Source of the DNA: JBDSSS01 sp963764195
Lineage (GTDB): Bacteria > Actinomycetota > Actinomycetes > Actinomycetales > Dermatophilaceae
NCBI GenBank assembly: GCA_963764195.1
Contig: CAVXRG010000003.1
Coordinates: 372,001-436,000, forward strand
DNA length: 64,000 bases
Direction of reading: 5' to 3'
The notes below the pieces were generated by a model. It was not told the DNA's origin. It saw only the letters and a program-made list of their open reading frames with translations, and made no database searches. Shown in pieces: positions 51,390 to 59,003 of this stretch (position 1 is the first letter of the stretch; each line of letters opens with the position of its first letter). The position numbers and the translations under genes are program-made.

Positions 51390-53666
51390 ATGCCCAAGAA
51401 GTCCTCCTCCGGCGCGCCCAAGAAGGCCCGTTGGACCCCGGCCGAGAAGAAGGCCGTGCACGGCGCCCCCAAGAAGGCCCACCGCGGCCAGGGTGGCCCG
51501 AAGAGCGCGCCCGCCGGCCGCACCGCCCGTCCCGCGTCCGCCTCGTCGTCGCACGTCGGCGGCCGCGAGTGGCGTGCCCAGCGCGACGAGCGCCCCAGCT
51601 ACAACCGGGGCGAGCGCACCGACCGTCCGAGCTACAACCGCGATGACCGTGCCCCCCGTGGCGACCGCCCCAGCTACAACCGCGATGACCGTGCGCCCCG
51701 TGGCGACCGTCCGAGCTACAACCGGGACGACCGCGCCCCGCGTAGCGACCGCGGTGGGTACCAGCGTCGCGACGACCGTCCCAGCTATAACCGCGATGAC
51801 CGGGCCCCGCGCAGCGACCGCGGCGGCTACCAGCGTCGCGACGACCGGCCCGGCTACAACCGCGATGACCGTGCGCCCCGTGGCGACCGCCCGAGCTACA
51901 ACCGGGACGACCGCGGCCCGCGTAACGACCGCCCGAGCTACAACCGGGACGACCGCGCTCCGCGTAACGACCGCCCGAGCTACAACCGCGACGACCGCGC
52001 TCCGCGTAACGACCGCCCGAGCTACAACCGGGACGACCGCGGCCCGCGCAACGACCGCCCGAGCTACAACCGGGACGAGCGTCCCGCCGCCGGCCGGGGT
52101 TTCGCACGCCGCGACCGTGACGACCGCGGAGCCGGCCCGCTGCAGGGCAACTTCGAGGGTGGCTACGGCCAGGATGCCGAGGCCGAGCGGATGGACGCCG
52201 ACAGCTGGACCAAGTCGACGCGCGCCGACATCAGCGAGGGCCCGGTCGAGGTCACCGGAGACAACGGCTTCGCCGCACTCGGCCTGCCCGAGCGCGTCGT
52301 CGAGCGCCTCGCCCGGGAGGGCATCACGACCCCCTTCCCGATCCAGACCGCGACGATCCCCGACGCGCTCGCGGGCCGGGATGTGCTCGGCCGCGGCCAG
52401 ACCGGGTCGGGCAAGACGCTCGCCTTCGGCCTACCGCTGATCACCCGGCTCCTCGAGGCCGGCCAGCACCGCGCCCCCCGTCGGCCGCACGCCCTGATCC
52501 TCACGCCGACGCGCGAGCTCGCGATGCAGATCTCCGACGCTCTCGAGCCGCTCGTGCACGTCGCCGGGCTGCGCCACAAGCTCGTGGCCGGCGGCCTCAG
52601 CTACACGACCCAGATCAACGCCCTCAACAAGGGCGTCGACATCCTCATCGCGACTCCGGGCCGGCTCAACGACCTGCTCGAGCGCGGGGCCGTCGAGATG
52701 GACGACATCTCGATCACCGTGCTCGACGAGGCTGACCACATGGCCGAGATGGGCTTCATGGCCGAGATCACGACGAGCCTCGACAAGATCCCGTCCGACG
52801 GCCAGCGCCTGCTCTTCAGCGCCACCCTCGACCGCGGCATCGACGCGCTCGTCGAGAAGTACCTCACCGACCCGGTGACCCACTCGACCAACGACGCGAC
52901 CGCGTCGGTCGAGGGCATGGACCACCACGTCCTGCTCATCGACCCGCAGCACAAGAAGCTGATCACGGCCGAGGTCGCCAACCGGGCGGGCCGCACCGTC
53001 GTCTTCTGCCGCACCAAGCTCGGCGCCGACCGCATCGCGCTCCAGCTGCGCGAGCAGGGTGTCATGGCCGCGGCGCTGCACGGTGGGCTCAACCAGGGCC
53101 AGCGCAACCGCGTGCTCGGGGCGTTCCGTGACGGCAGCCTCCGGGTGCTCGTCGCGACCGACGTCGCGGCCCGCGGCATCCACGTCGACGACGTCTCGGT
53201 CGTCCTGCAGGTCGACCCGCCGGCCGACCACAAGGACTACCTGCACCGTTCGGGCCGCACGGCCCGCGCCGGCGAGAAGGGCACCGTCGTGACCCTGGCC
53301 CTGCCGCACCAGCGCAAGACGATGGAGCGCCAGCTCAAGGACGCCGGGCTCGACATCTCCCCGGTCCGGGTCAGCCCGGGTGACCACCTCATCACCGCGA
53401 CCGGCGGGACGCCCCCGTCCGGGATCGCGATCCCCGAGGAGGAGTTCGCTCGCCTCGTCGCCGGCCCGAAGGTCCATCGTCGCGGTCCGGGCGGAGCGCG
53501 TGGCCCCCGTCCCGCCGGTGGCGGGCGACCGCAGCACGGCCGCGGCCGTGATGACCGACGTGACGACCGTCGTGGTGGCGGTGGCCGGGACGGCCACCGT
53601 GGCGGCCGCGGCTCGCGCGGCGACTCCTTCGTGAGCACGTGGGGCGAGGACAAGGGCCGCCGCTGA
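51390..53666 (+). CDS. DEAD-box RNA helicase with tandem-repeat low-complexity N terminus
   Basis: A 758-residue helicase. Residues 1-60 are Lys/Ala/Pro rich; about 60-235 are eleven Tyr-Asn-Arg repeats (SYNRDDRAPR units). The core has the Q motif (GITTPFPIQTATIPD), GQTGSGKT, PTRELA, LDEADHMAEMGF, SAT and HRSGRTARAG; the C terminus is Gly/Arg rich (RRGGGGRDGHRGGRGSRG). It unwinds RNA and, from composition, could form condensates. ATG 51390 is preceded by AGGTGAG. It has its own long leader and no operon partner. Confidence 0.93.
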   Translation: MPKKSSSGAPKKARWTPAEKKAVHGAPKKAHRGQGGPKSAPAGRTARPASASSSHVGGREWRAQRDERPSYNRGERTDRPSYNRDDRAPRGDRPSYNRDDRAPRGDRPSYNRDDRAPRSDRGGYQRRDDRPSYNRDDRAPRSDRGGYQRRDDRPGYNRDDRAPRGDRPSYNRDDRGPRNDRPSYNRDDRAPRNDRPSYNRDDRAPRNDRPSYNRDDRGPRNDRPSYNRDERPAAGRGFARRDRDDRGAGPLQGNFEGGYGQDAEAERMDADSWTKSTRADISEGPVEVTGDNGFAALGLPERVVERLAREGITTPFPIQTATIPDALAGRDVLGRGQTGSGKTLAFGLPLITRLLEAGQHRAPRRPHALILTPTRELAMQISDALEPLVHVAGLRHKLVAGGLSYTTQINALNKGVDILIATPGRLNDLLERGAVEMDDISITVLDEADHMAEMGFMAEITTSLDKIPSDGQRLLFSATLDRGIDALVEKYLTDPVTHSTNDATASVEGMDHHVLLIDPQHKKLITAEVANRAGRTVVFCRTKLGADRIALQLREQGVMAAALHGGLNQGQRNRVLGAFRDGSLRVLVATDVAARGIHVDDVSVVLQVDPPADHKDYLHRSGRTARAGEKGTVVTLALPHQRKTMERQLKDAGLDISPVRVSPGDHLITATGGTPPSGIAIPEEEFARLVAGPKVHRRGPGGARGPRPAGGGRPQHGRGRDDRRDDRRGGGGRDGHRGGRGSRGDSFVSTWGEDKGRR
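51590..52090 (+). repeat. Eleven tandem 13-codon repeats in the DEAD-box gene
   Basis: Units of about 39 bp encoding PSYNRDDRAPRGD and variants; copies 4 and 5 carry an extra RGGYQRRDD. Some units are almost identical at DNA level (AGCTACAACCG and GACGACCGCG recur), so the array is prone to change in length. The repeats are coding, in frame, and rich in Tyr, Arg and Asp. Confidence 0.9.
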
Positions 53667-53686
53667 CGGTCCTGACCGGCGCGGCC

Positions 53687-53740
53687 GACGGCCGGTGTGG
53701 AAGGCTTCGAGGGTGACCTCGACCTTCCACACCGGCCGTC
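53687..53740 (+). promoter_or_regulatory. Long inverted repeat centred on the yqgE start codon
   Basis: An 18-bp perfect arm pair (GACGGCCGGTGTGGAAGG at 53687-53704; its complement at 53723-53740) encloses a CT bulge, TCGAGG, the loop GTGA, then CCTCGA. The GTG of the loop (53713-53715) is the presumed yqgE start codon. In RNA the start codon and its ribosome site would be in the tip of a 24-bp stem. It may act as a translational block, and also as a terminator for the helicase mRNA. Confidence 0.72.
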
Positions 53741-54273
53741 TGCTCGTGGCCACCCCCTCCGTCGAGGGGGAGGTGTTCCACCGGTCGGTCATCCTCATGC
53801 TCCACCACGACGCGGACGGCGCCCAGGGTGTCGTGCTCAACAAGCCGCTCACGGCCGACGTCGACTCCGTGCTGCCGGGCTGGCAGCAGGTCGTCACCGC
53901 GCCCCCCGTGCTCTTCCAGGGCGGGCCGGTCTCGACCGACTCGGCGCTCGGCCTCGTCACGGTGCCCGGTGACGAGCCGGAGCCGCTCGGCGTCCAGCGT
54001 CTCTTCGGCTCGATCGGTCTCGTCGACCTCGACGTGCCGACGCCGGTCGTGGAGGCCGAGCTCGCCGGCCTTCGGATCTTCGCCGGCTACGCCGGGTGGG
54101 AGTCGGGCCAGCTCGAGGGTGAGATCCGTCGGGGCGACTGGTATGTCGTCGACGCCGAGGTGCGCGACCCCTTCAGCCCCGAGCCGGAGGAGCTGTGGCG
54201 GACGGTGCTGCGTCGCCAGCGCGACAGCCTCGCCTACGTGGCGAACTTCCCCGCCGACCCGTCGATGAACTGA
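53713..54273 (+). CDS. yqgE: YqgE/AlgH-family protein (DUF179)
   Basis: A 186-residue protein: GRLLVATPSVEGEVFHRSVILMLHHDADGAQGVVLNKPL, VLFQGGPVSTDSALGLV and FAGYAGWESGQLEGEI are the family signatures. GTG 53713 precedes the conserved LLVATP by nine residues and lies in the loop of a long hairpin; a further GTG at 53695 would put the start in the hairpin arm. The family function is not settled. The racemase-like gene starts 1 base after its stop. Confidence 0.88.
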   Translation: MTSTFHTGRLLVATPSVEGEVFHRSVILMLHHDADGAQGVVLNKPLTADVDSVLPGWQQVVTAPPVLFQGGPVSTDSALGLVTVPGDEPEPLGVQRLFGSIGLVDLDVPTPVVEAELAGLRIFAGYAGWESGQLEGEIRRGDWYVVDAEVRDPFSPEPEELWRTVLRRQRDSLAYVANFPADPSMN

Positions 54274-54274
54274 C

Positions 54275-55093
54275 GTGGCGCCGGTGACGACGAAGCGAGT
54301 TGCCTTCGTCGACAGTGGAGTCGGCCTCGTCGGGCACGCGGACGCTCTCCACGCCCTGCGCCCCGACCTCGGGCTCGTGCTCTCGCTCGACCCCGACAAC
54401 ATGCCCTACGGGCCACGCACTCCCGACGAGGTGCGCCGCCTCATCCTCGCCTCCGCGCGGGCCGCGCTCCCGCACCGTCCCGACGCGATCGTCGTCGCCT
54501 GCAACACGGCGTCGGTCCACGGCCTCGAGGCGCTCCGGGCCGAGCTCGAGCCGGGCCTGCCCGTCATCGGCACCGTTCCCGCGATCCGTCCTGCTGCCCT
54601 GGCCGGTGGCCCGCTCGCGGTGTGGGCCACCGCGGCGACGACGTCGAGCGCCTACCTGCGCGGGCTCATCGACGCCTTTGCCCAGGACACCGAGACGTAT
54701 GCCGTCGCTGCCCTCGGGCTCGCCGAGGCGATCGAGTCCGGTGACCTCGCCGAGGTCGACGCGGCCATCGAGGCCGCCGTCCGGCGCACGCCGCCCCACG
54801 TGCGGGGTCTCGTCCTCGGCTGCACCCACTACGGCCTCGTGGGCGACCGGATCGCCGCGGCCCTGCAGCGGGCGGGGGAGGGCGAGGTCGGCGTCCCCGT
54901 CACGGTCTTCGACTCGCCCGATGCCGTCGCCCGCCAGACCTTGCGCCGTCTCGGGCTCGACCCGGACCCGGGCGCGGCCCCGACGGGACGGGTCGAGCAG
55001 GTCCTGCTCAGCGGCCGACCGGGGGCGCTGCCCGAGCAGATCTGCTCCCACCCGGCTGGAGCGCGACTGCTCGACGCCGCGCGGCGCGGCTAG
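54275..55093 (+). CDS. Glutamate racemase-like protein (Asp/Glu racemase superfamily)
   Basis: A 272-residue protein. VDSGVG at residues 12-17 and ACNTAS with Cys76 fit MurI; GCTHYG with Cys183 gives the second catalytic cysteine. The usual DSGxGGLT is replaced by DSGVGLVG, and the following region is diverged, so D-glutamate synthesis is likely but not certain, and another racemase may serve the wall. GTG 54275 is coupled to yqgE. Confidence 0.72.
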   Translation: MAPVTTKRVAFVDSGVGLVGHADALHALRPDLGLVLSLDPDNMPYGPRTPDEVRRLILASARAALPHRPDAIVVACNTASVHGLEALRAELEPGLPVIGTVPAIRPAALAGGPLAVWATAATTSSAYLRGLIDAFAQDTETYAVAALGLAEAIESGDLAEVDAAIEAAVRRTPPHVRGLVLGCTHYGLVGDRIAAALQRAGEGEVGVPVTVFDSPDAVARQTLRRLGLDPDPGAAPTGRVEQVLLSGRPGALPEQICSHPAGARLLDAARRG

Positions 55094-55096
55094 GAT
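55091..55096 (+). promoter_or_regulatory. Leaderless -10 for the DUF3039 gene
   Basis: TAGGAT ends six bases before ATG 55103, with no ribosome site. It overlaps the TAG stop of the racemase-like gene. Confidence 0.45.
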
Positions 55097-55102
55097 CGCG
55101 CC

Positions 55103-55423
55103 ATGAGCACGATGCCTCCGGACCCCTTCGAGCCCCAGCCCCTCGCCGAGCCCCAGGGCCCGCGCACGAGCACGGCGACGATCGAGCGCGAGGAGGTCCG
55201 CGAGCAGCTGCAGGAGCCCGGCGACCACGAGCGCTTCTCCCACTACGTGCGCAAGGAGAAGATCCTCGAGAGCGCCCTGAGCGGGGACCCCGTCGTCGCC
55301 CTGTGCGGCAAGATCTGGGTCCCCGGCCGGGACCCCCAGAAGTTCCCGATCTGCCCGGTCTGCAAGGAGATCCACGACGGGCTGCGCGACCCCCAGGACG
55401 GCGACGGCGACGGCAAGGACTGA
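55103..55423 (+). CDS. DUF3039 protein
   Basis: A 106-residue actinobacterial protein. The N-terminal half is disordered; the C-terminal half has HYVRKEKILESALSGDPVVALCGKIW, PGRDPQKFPICPVCKEI, a likely zinc knuckle (CPVC plus Cys of LCGK). Leaderless start at ATG 55103. Function unknown. It is a frequent neighbour of racemase/YqgE genes in this group only by inference here. Confidence 0.85.
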   Translation: MSTMPPDPFEPQPLAEPQGPRTSTATIEREEVREQLQEPGDHERFSHYVRKEKILESALSGDPVVALCGKIWVPGRDPQKFPICPVCKEIHDGLRDPQDGDGDGKD

Positions 55424-55579
55424 CGCCAGCGGAGGGCGCCGGCCGCGCACGCACGGGCGGGCTTGACCCTCTCCGGACGAAGAACATGCCCGTTACGGCA
55501 CTTTCCTGAGCGGACGCTGCATAGAGTCCGAGCACCGCACCCCGACCGGGTGGCGGATCGTCGAGGAAGGTCTCCACAG

Positions 55580-56536
55580 ATGAAGCTCCGCACCCTTGCC
55601 CTGGCTGCTCCACTCGTCCTGGTCGCCGCGTCGGTCACCGTCCCGGCCCAGGCGTCCCCCTTCGCCGGTGACGTCGCCCGCACGGCGACCTGCCTCGAGC
55701 CGGGCTCGCTCGGCGCCCGCACGACGAACGGGACGGCGAAGGACCCGCACGAGCTCACCCCCGCCCAGGTCAGGGCGCAGGAGGCCGCCCTGACGAAGGC
55801 GCTGGCCGCCAAGGGCCTGAGCCGGGACTCCGCCGGAAAGCTGACCGGGCAGAAGGGCAAGCCGGGAGTCGGTGGCACGGCCCCCTTCGCTCCCGTCACC
55901 ATCGACGTCTACGTCCACGTGATCACCGACGGCGCCCAGGGAGCCGTGTCCGACGCGGCGATCGCGAGCCAGCTGTCGGTGCTCAAGAACTCCTATGCCG
56001 GCTCCGGCCTCGGTTTCGCACTCAAGGGGACCGACCGCACCGACAACGCCTCCTGGTACACCCTGACCCAGGGATCGTCCGCCGAGAAGGCGATGAAGTC
56101 GACCCTGCGCAAGGGCGACAAGGCCGCGCTCAACATCTACACCGCCAACCTCACCAACGACCTGCTCGGCTGGGCGACCTTCCCGGCCAAGCGGATCACC
56201 GACCAGGACGGCGTCGTCGTGCTCACCGGCTCGCTGCCCGGCGGAAGCGCCGGTATCTACGCCGAGGGCGACACCGCCACCCACGAGGTCGGTCACTGGG
56301 CCGGGCTGTACCACACCTTCCAGGGCGGCTGCTCGGGCAGCGGGGACTACGTCAGCGACACCCCCGCCGAGTCGAGCCCGGCGTTCAACTGCCCGACCGG
56401 GCGGGACACGTGTGCCGGTGCTGGGCTCGACCCGATCCACAACTTCATGGACTACACCCAGGACTCCTGCATGGACACCTTCACCGCCGGCCAGGTCAGC
56501 CGGATGCAGGCCCAGTGGGTCGCCTACCGCGCCTGA
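55580..56536 (+). CDS. Secreted zinc metalloprotease, M43 (cytophagalysin/pappalysin) family
   Basis: A 318-residue exported protein. A signal peptide (MKLRTLALAAPLVLVAASVT) ends at VPAQAS. The metzincin motif HEVGHWAGLYH has zinc ligands His235, His239 and His245 and catalytic Glu236; the Met-turn is NFMDYTQDSCM (Met290). Six Cys after the active site suggest disulfides. An N-terminal prodomain-like segment (residues 28-100) is present. GAGGAAGG precedes ATG 55580. It probably degrades extracellular protein. Confidence 0.9.
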   Translation: MKLRTLALAAPLVLVAASVTVPAQASPFAGDVARTATCLEPGSLGARTTNGTAKDPHELTPAQVRAQEAALTKALAAKGLSRDSAGKLTGQKGKPGVGGTAPFAPVTIDVYVHVITDGAQGAVSDAAIASQLSVLKNSYAGSGLGFALKGTDRTDNASWYTLTQGSSAEKAMKSTLRKGDKAALNIYTANLTNDLLGWATFPAKRITDQDGVVVLTGSLPGGSAGIYAEGDTATHEVGHWAGLYHTFQGGCSGSGDYVSDTPAESSPAFNCPTGRDTCAGAGLDPIHNFMDYTQDSCMDTFTAGQVSRMQAQWVAYRA

Positions 56537-56568
56537 CCATGGCGCCGCGCACAGCGGCATACCACGTG

Positions 56569-56601
56569 GCCGGGGCCCCACCACGACGGTGGGGCCCCGG
56601 C
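56569..56601 (+). terminator. 14-bp hairpin after the metalloprotease
   Basis: GCCGGGGCCCCACC (56569-56582), loop ACGAC, and GGTGGGGCCCCGGC (56588-56601). It lies 32 bp after the protease stop and before the SF2 helicase start. Confidence 0.7.
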
Positions 56602-56637
56602 ATGTCATCCGGCCAGAACGGCTACCGTGAGCGGCCT

Positions 56638-58389
56638 ATGAGTTCCGGGGCCGCCTTCCATCTCCCTCCAGCCTTCCCCGAGCGGGCGGCCTGGGGCACT
56701 GCCTCCAAGCTGCGCGCCTGGCAGCAGGAGGCCCTCGACCGCTACCTGCTCGCCTCGCCGCGGGACTTCCTCGCCGTCGCCACCCCGGGCGCGGGCAAGA
56801 CGACCTACGCCCTGCGGGTGGCCACCGAGCTGCTCAGCGCCGGCGTGGTCGAGCGGGTCACCGTCGTCGCCCCCACCGAGCACCTCAAGACCCAGTGGGC
56901 CGACGCCGCGGCGCGAGTCGGGATCAGCCTCGACCCCAAGTTCAGCAACAGCGTCGCTCGGCACAGCGAGGACTACCACGGAGCCGCCGTCACCTACGCC
57001 CAGGTCGCCTCGCGCCCGGCGCTCCACCGAGAGCTGACGACGACCCGCCCCACCCTCGTCATCCTCGACGAGGTGCACCACGGCGGCGACGCGAAGAGCT
57101 GGGGCGACGCGATCCGCGAGGCCTTCGAGCCGGCCACCCGGCGGCTCTCGCTCACCGGGACCCCGTTCCGCTCCGACACCTCTCCGATCCCCTTCGTCAC
57201 CTACGAGCTCGACCCCGAGGGGACGCTGGTCAGCTCGAGCGACTACACCTACGGCTACGCCGAGGCGCTGCGCGACAGCGTCGTGCGGCCGGTGCTCTTC
57301 CTCGCCTACGGCGGCAGCATGCGCTGGCGGACCAAAGCCGGTGACGAGCTCGAGGCCAACCTCGGCGAGCCGATGACCCGCGACATGGTCGCGCACGCGT
57401 GGCGCACGGCCCTCGACCCCAAGGGGGAGTGGATCCCCGCCGTCCTCGCCGCCGCCGACAAGCGGCTGACCGAGGTGCGCCGCCACGTCGAGGACGCCGG
57501 CGGGCTCGTCATCGCCTCCAACCAGACCCAGGCCCGGGCGTATGCCGCCATCCTCCGTTCCCTCACGGGCGAGGCCCCGACCGTGGTGCTCTCCGACGAC
57601 GCCGGCTCCTCCCGCCGGATCGAGGAGTTCGGCGAGAGCACCGCCCGCTGGATGGTCGCGGTACGGATGGTCTCCGAGGGGGTCGACGTGCCGCGCCTCT
57701 GCGTCGGGGTCTACGCGACGTCCACCTCGACGCCGCTCTTCTTCGCCCAGGCCGTCGGCCGGTTCGTCCGGGCCCGGCGCCGCGGGGAGACCGCGTCGGT
57801 CTTCCTCCCGTCGGTGCCCGTCGTGCTCGACCACGCCTCCCGCCTCGAGGAGCAGCGTGACCACGCCCTCGACCGGGCCCCGAACCCCGAGGACGTCGGC
57901 GCGATGTGGGCGCAGGAGCAGGACCTCATCGACGAGGCCAACCGGGAGGCGAAGGCGGTCGGCGCCGACGAGGGCTCCTTCGAGGCGCTCGAGTCCGACG
58001 CCCACTTCGACCACGTGCTCTTCGACAAGCAGCAGTGGGGGATGCACGCGCAGATCGGCTCCGAGGACGAGCAGGACTACCTCGGTCTGCCCGGCCTGCT
58101 CGAGCCCGACCAGGTGACGGCCCTGCTCCACGAGCGGCAGAACCGTCAGGTGAAGAAGGGCCCGGCGCCCCAGGCCGCCCCGGTCGCCGCCCACCGGGCG
58201 CTCGCGGCCCAGCGCAAGGAGCTCAACCAGCTCGTCGCGGCCTACGCCCGGCAGAAGGGCTTCCCGCACGCCAACGTGCACGCCGACCTGCGTCGGGCCT
58301 GCGGCGGGCCGGACCTCGCGGCCGCGAGCTCGGAGCAGGTCCTCCAGCGGGTCGACAAGGTCCGGCTCTGGCTCGTCGGCCGGCGCTGA
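56638..58389 (+). CDS. DEAD/DEAH-family SF2 helicase-like protein
   Basis: A 583-residue protein. Walker A TPGAGKTT is at residues 49-56, DEVHHGG is motif II, TGTPFRSD is motif III-like, and QAVGRFVRARRRG is motif VI; the second RecA domain has SEGVDVPRL. LRAWQQEALDRYL is a Q-like N-terminal block. The final 150 residues, after LDHASRLEEQRDHAL, are unassigned. Such ATP-dependent helicases are widespread in actinobacteria, without a known substrate. TACCGT nine bases before ATG 56638 suggests a leaderless transcript. Confidence 0.87.
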   Translation: MSSGAAFHLPPAFPERAAWGTASKLRAWQQEALDRYLLASPRDFLAVATPGAGKTTYALRVATELLSAGVVERVTVVAPTEHLKTQWADAAARVGISLDPKFSNSVARHSEDYHGAAVTYAQVASRPALHRELTTTRPTLVILDEVHHGGDAKSWGDAIREAFEPATRRLSLTGTPFRSDTSPIPFVTYELDPEGTLVSSSDYTYGYAEALRDSVVRPVLFLAYGGSMRWRTKAGDELEANLGEPMTRDMVAHAWRTALDPKGEWIPAVLAAADKRLTEVRRHVEDAGGLVIASNQTQARAYAAILRSLTGEAPTVVLSDDAGSSRRIEEFGESTARWMVAVRMVSEGVDVPRLCVGVYATSTSTPLFFAQAVGRFVRARRRGETASVFLPSVPVVLDHASRLEEQRDHALDRAPNPEDVGAMWAQEQDLIDEANREAKAVGADEGSFEALESDAHFDHVLFDKQQWGMHAQIGSEDEQDYLGLPGLLEPDQVTALLHERQNRQVKKGPAPQAAPVAAHRALAAQRKELNQLVAAYARQKGFPHANVHADLRRACGGPDLAAASSEQVLQRVDKVRLWLVGRR

Positions 58390-58399
58390 CCGGCCGGGC

Positions 58400-58822
58400 T
58401 CAGGTCCAGCCGGGCACGGGGCCCGTCTGACCGACCACGCGGGTCGGGGAACCGGGGTGGTCCACCGGTCGGAGCTCGAGCACGAGCAGCAGCGTGTCGC
58501 CCGGCTTGACGGTGGGGGCGTCGATGGGTCTCGGCGCGTGGGGTCGCCAGCCCGGTTCGCTCGGCAGCAGGACCTGCCGGGTCCGGGCCAGGGTGGGGCT
58601 CGTCACGGTGGGGAGCCGCGTCGGCGGGAGGGCGTGGATGAGGACCGGACGGGCGGCGCCGGGCTCGTCCGCGAGGATCTCGATCCACTCCTCGAGACAG
58701 GGCGGCGCCCCGTCCGGGTCGCTCTCCGAGGCGCTGAACTCGACCCGGTAGCCGACGGTCACGGCGGCCTCCATCCACGAGCCGCCGGAGACTGCGAGCG
58801 TCAGGTCACGGATGGTCGGCAC
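58400..58822 (-). CDS. Hypothetical protein
   Basis: A 140-residue protein, not recognised. It starts MPTIRDLTLAVSGGSWMEAA and has WIEILADEPG and TLLLVLELRPVDHPG, a beta-rich composition without Cys pairs or membrane segments. The 10-bp gap to the convergent helicase stop and its codon use fit a real gene, but nothing indicates a function. Confidence 0.6.
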   Translation of the reverse strand: MPTIRDLTLAVSGGSWMEAAVTVGYRVEFSASESDPDGAPPCLEEWIEILADEPGAARPVLIHALPPTRLPTVTSPTLARTRQVLLPSEPGWRPHAPRPIDAPTVKPGDTLLLVLELRPVDHPGSPTRVVGQTGPVPGWT

Positions 58823-58904
58823 GGGCCACTCCTCGGTCCCGGGCCGCCCCGGTGGCAGCCCTGCAGGGGTCAGTGCCCAGAACGTCCCGGTTGATACGTC
58901 GTTC

Positions 58905-58926
58905 TTGACGTGCGCTTGACCTTCGC
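58905..58926 (+). promoter_or_regulatory. Two 11-bp direct repeats upstream of the nucleotidase
   Basis: TTGACGTGCGC and TTGACCTTCGC match at 9 of 11 positions and are adjacent. An 11-bp direct repeat is the layout of Pho-box operators, and nucleotidases are usual Pho targets, but the sequence is unlike the Streptomyces GTTCACC core. Either TTGAC may simply be a -35. Confidence 0.3.
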
Positions 58927-59003
58927 CGTCGGAGCTCCGGGCTAGGGTCGGGCCTGGCGCCTGCGGCGCAGCGTCACCCGGACACGACTCTCAAGAGGAC
59001 GAC

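Noticed and set aside
51590..52090. CRISPR-like regular repeats
   Set aside because: Repeats are in frame, adjacent without unique spacers, and encode a low-complexity helicase arm.
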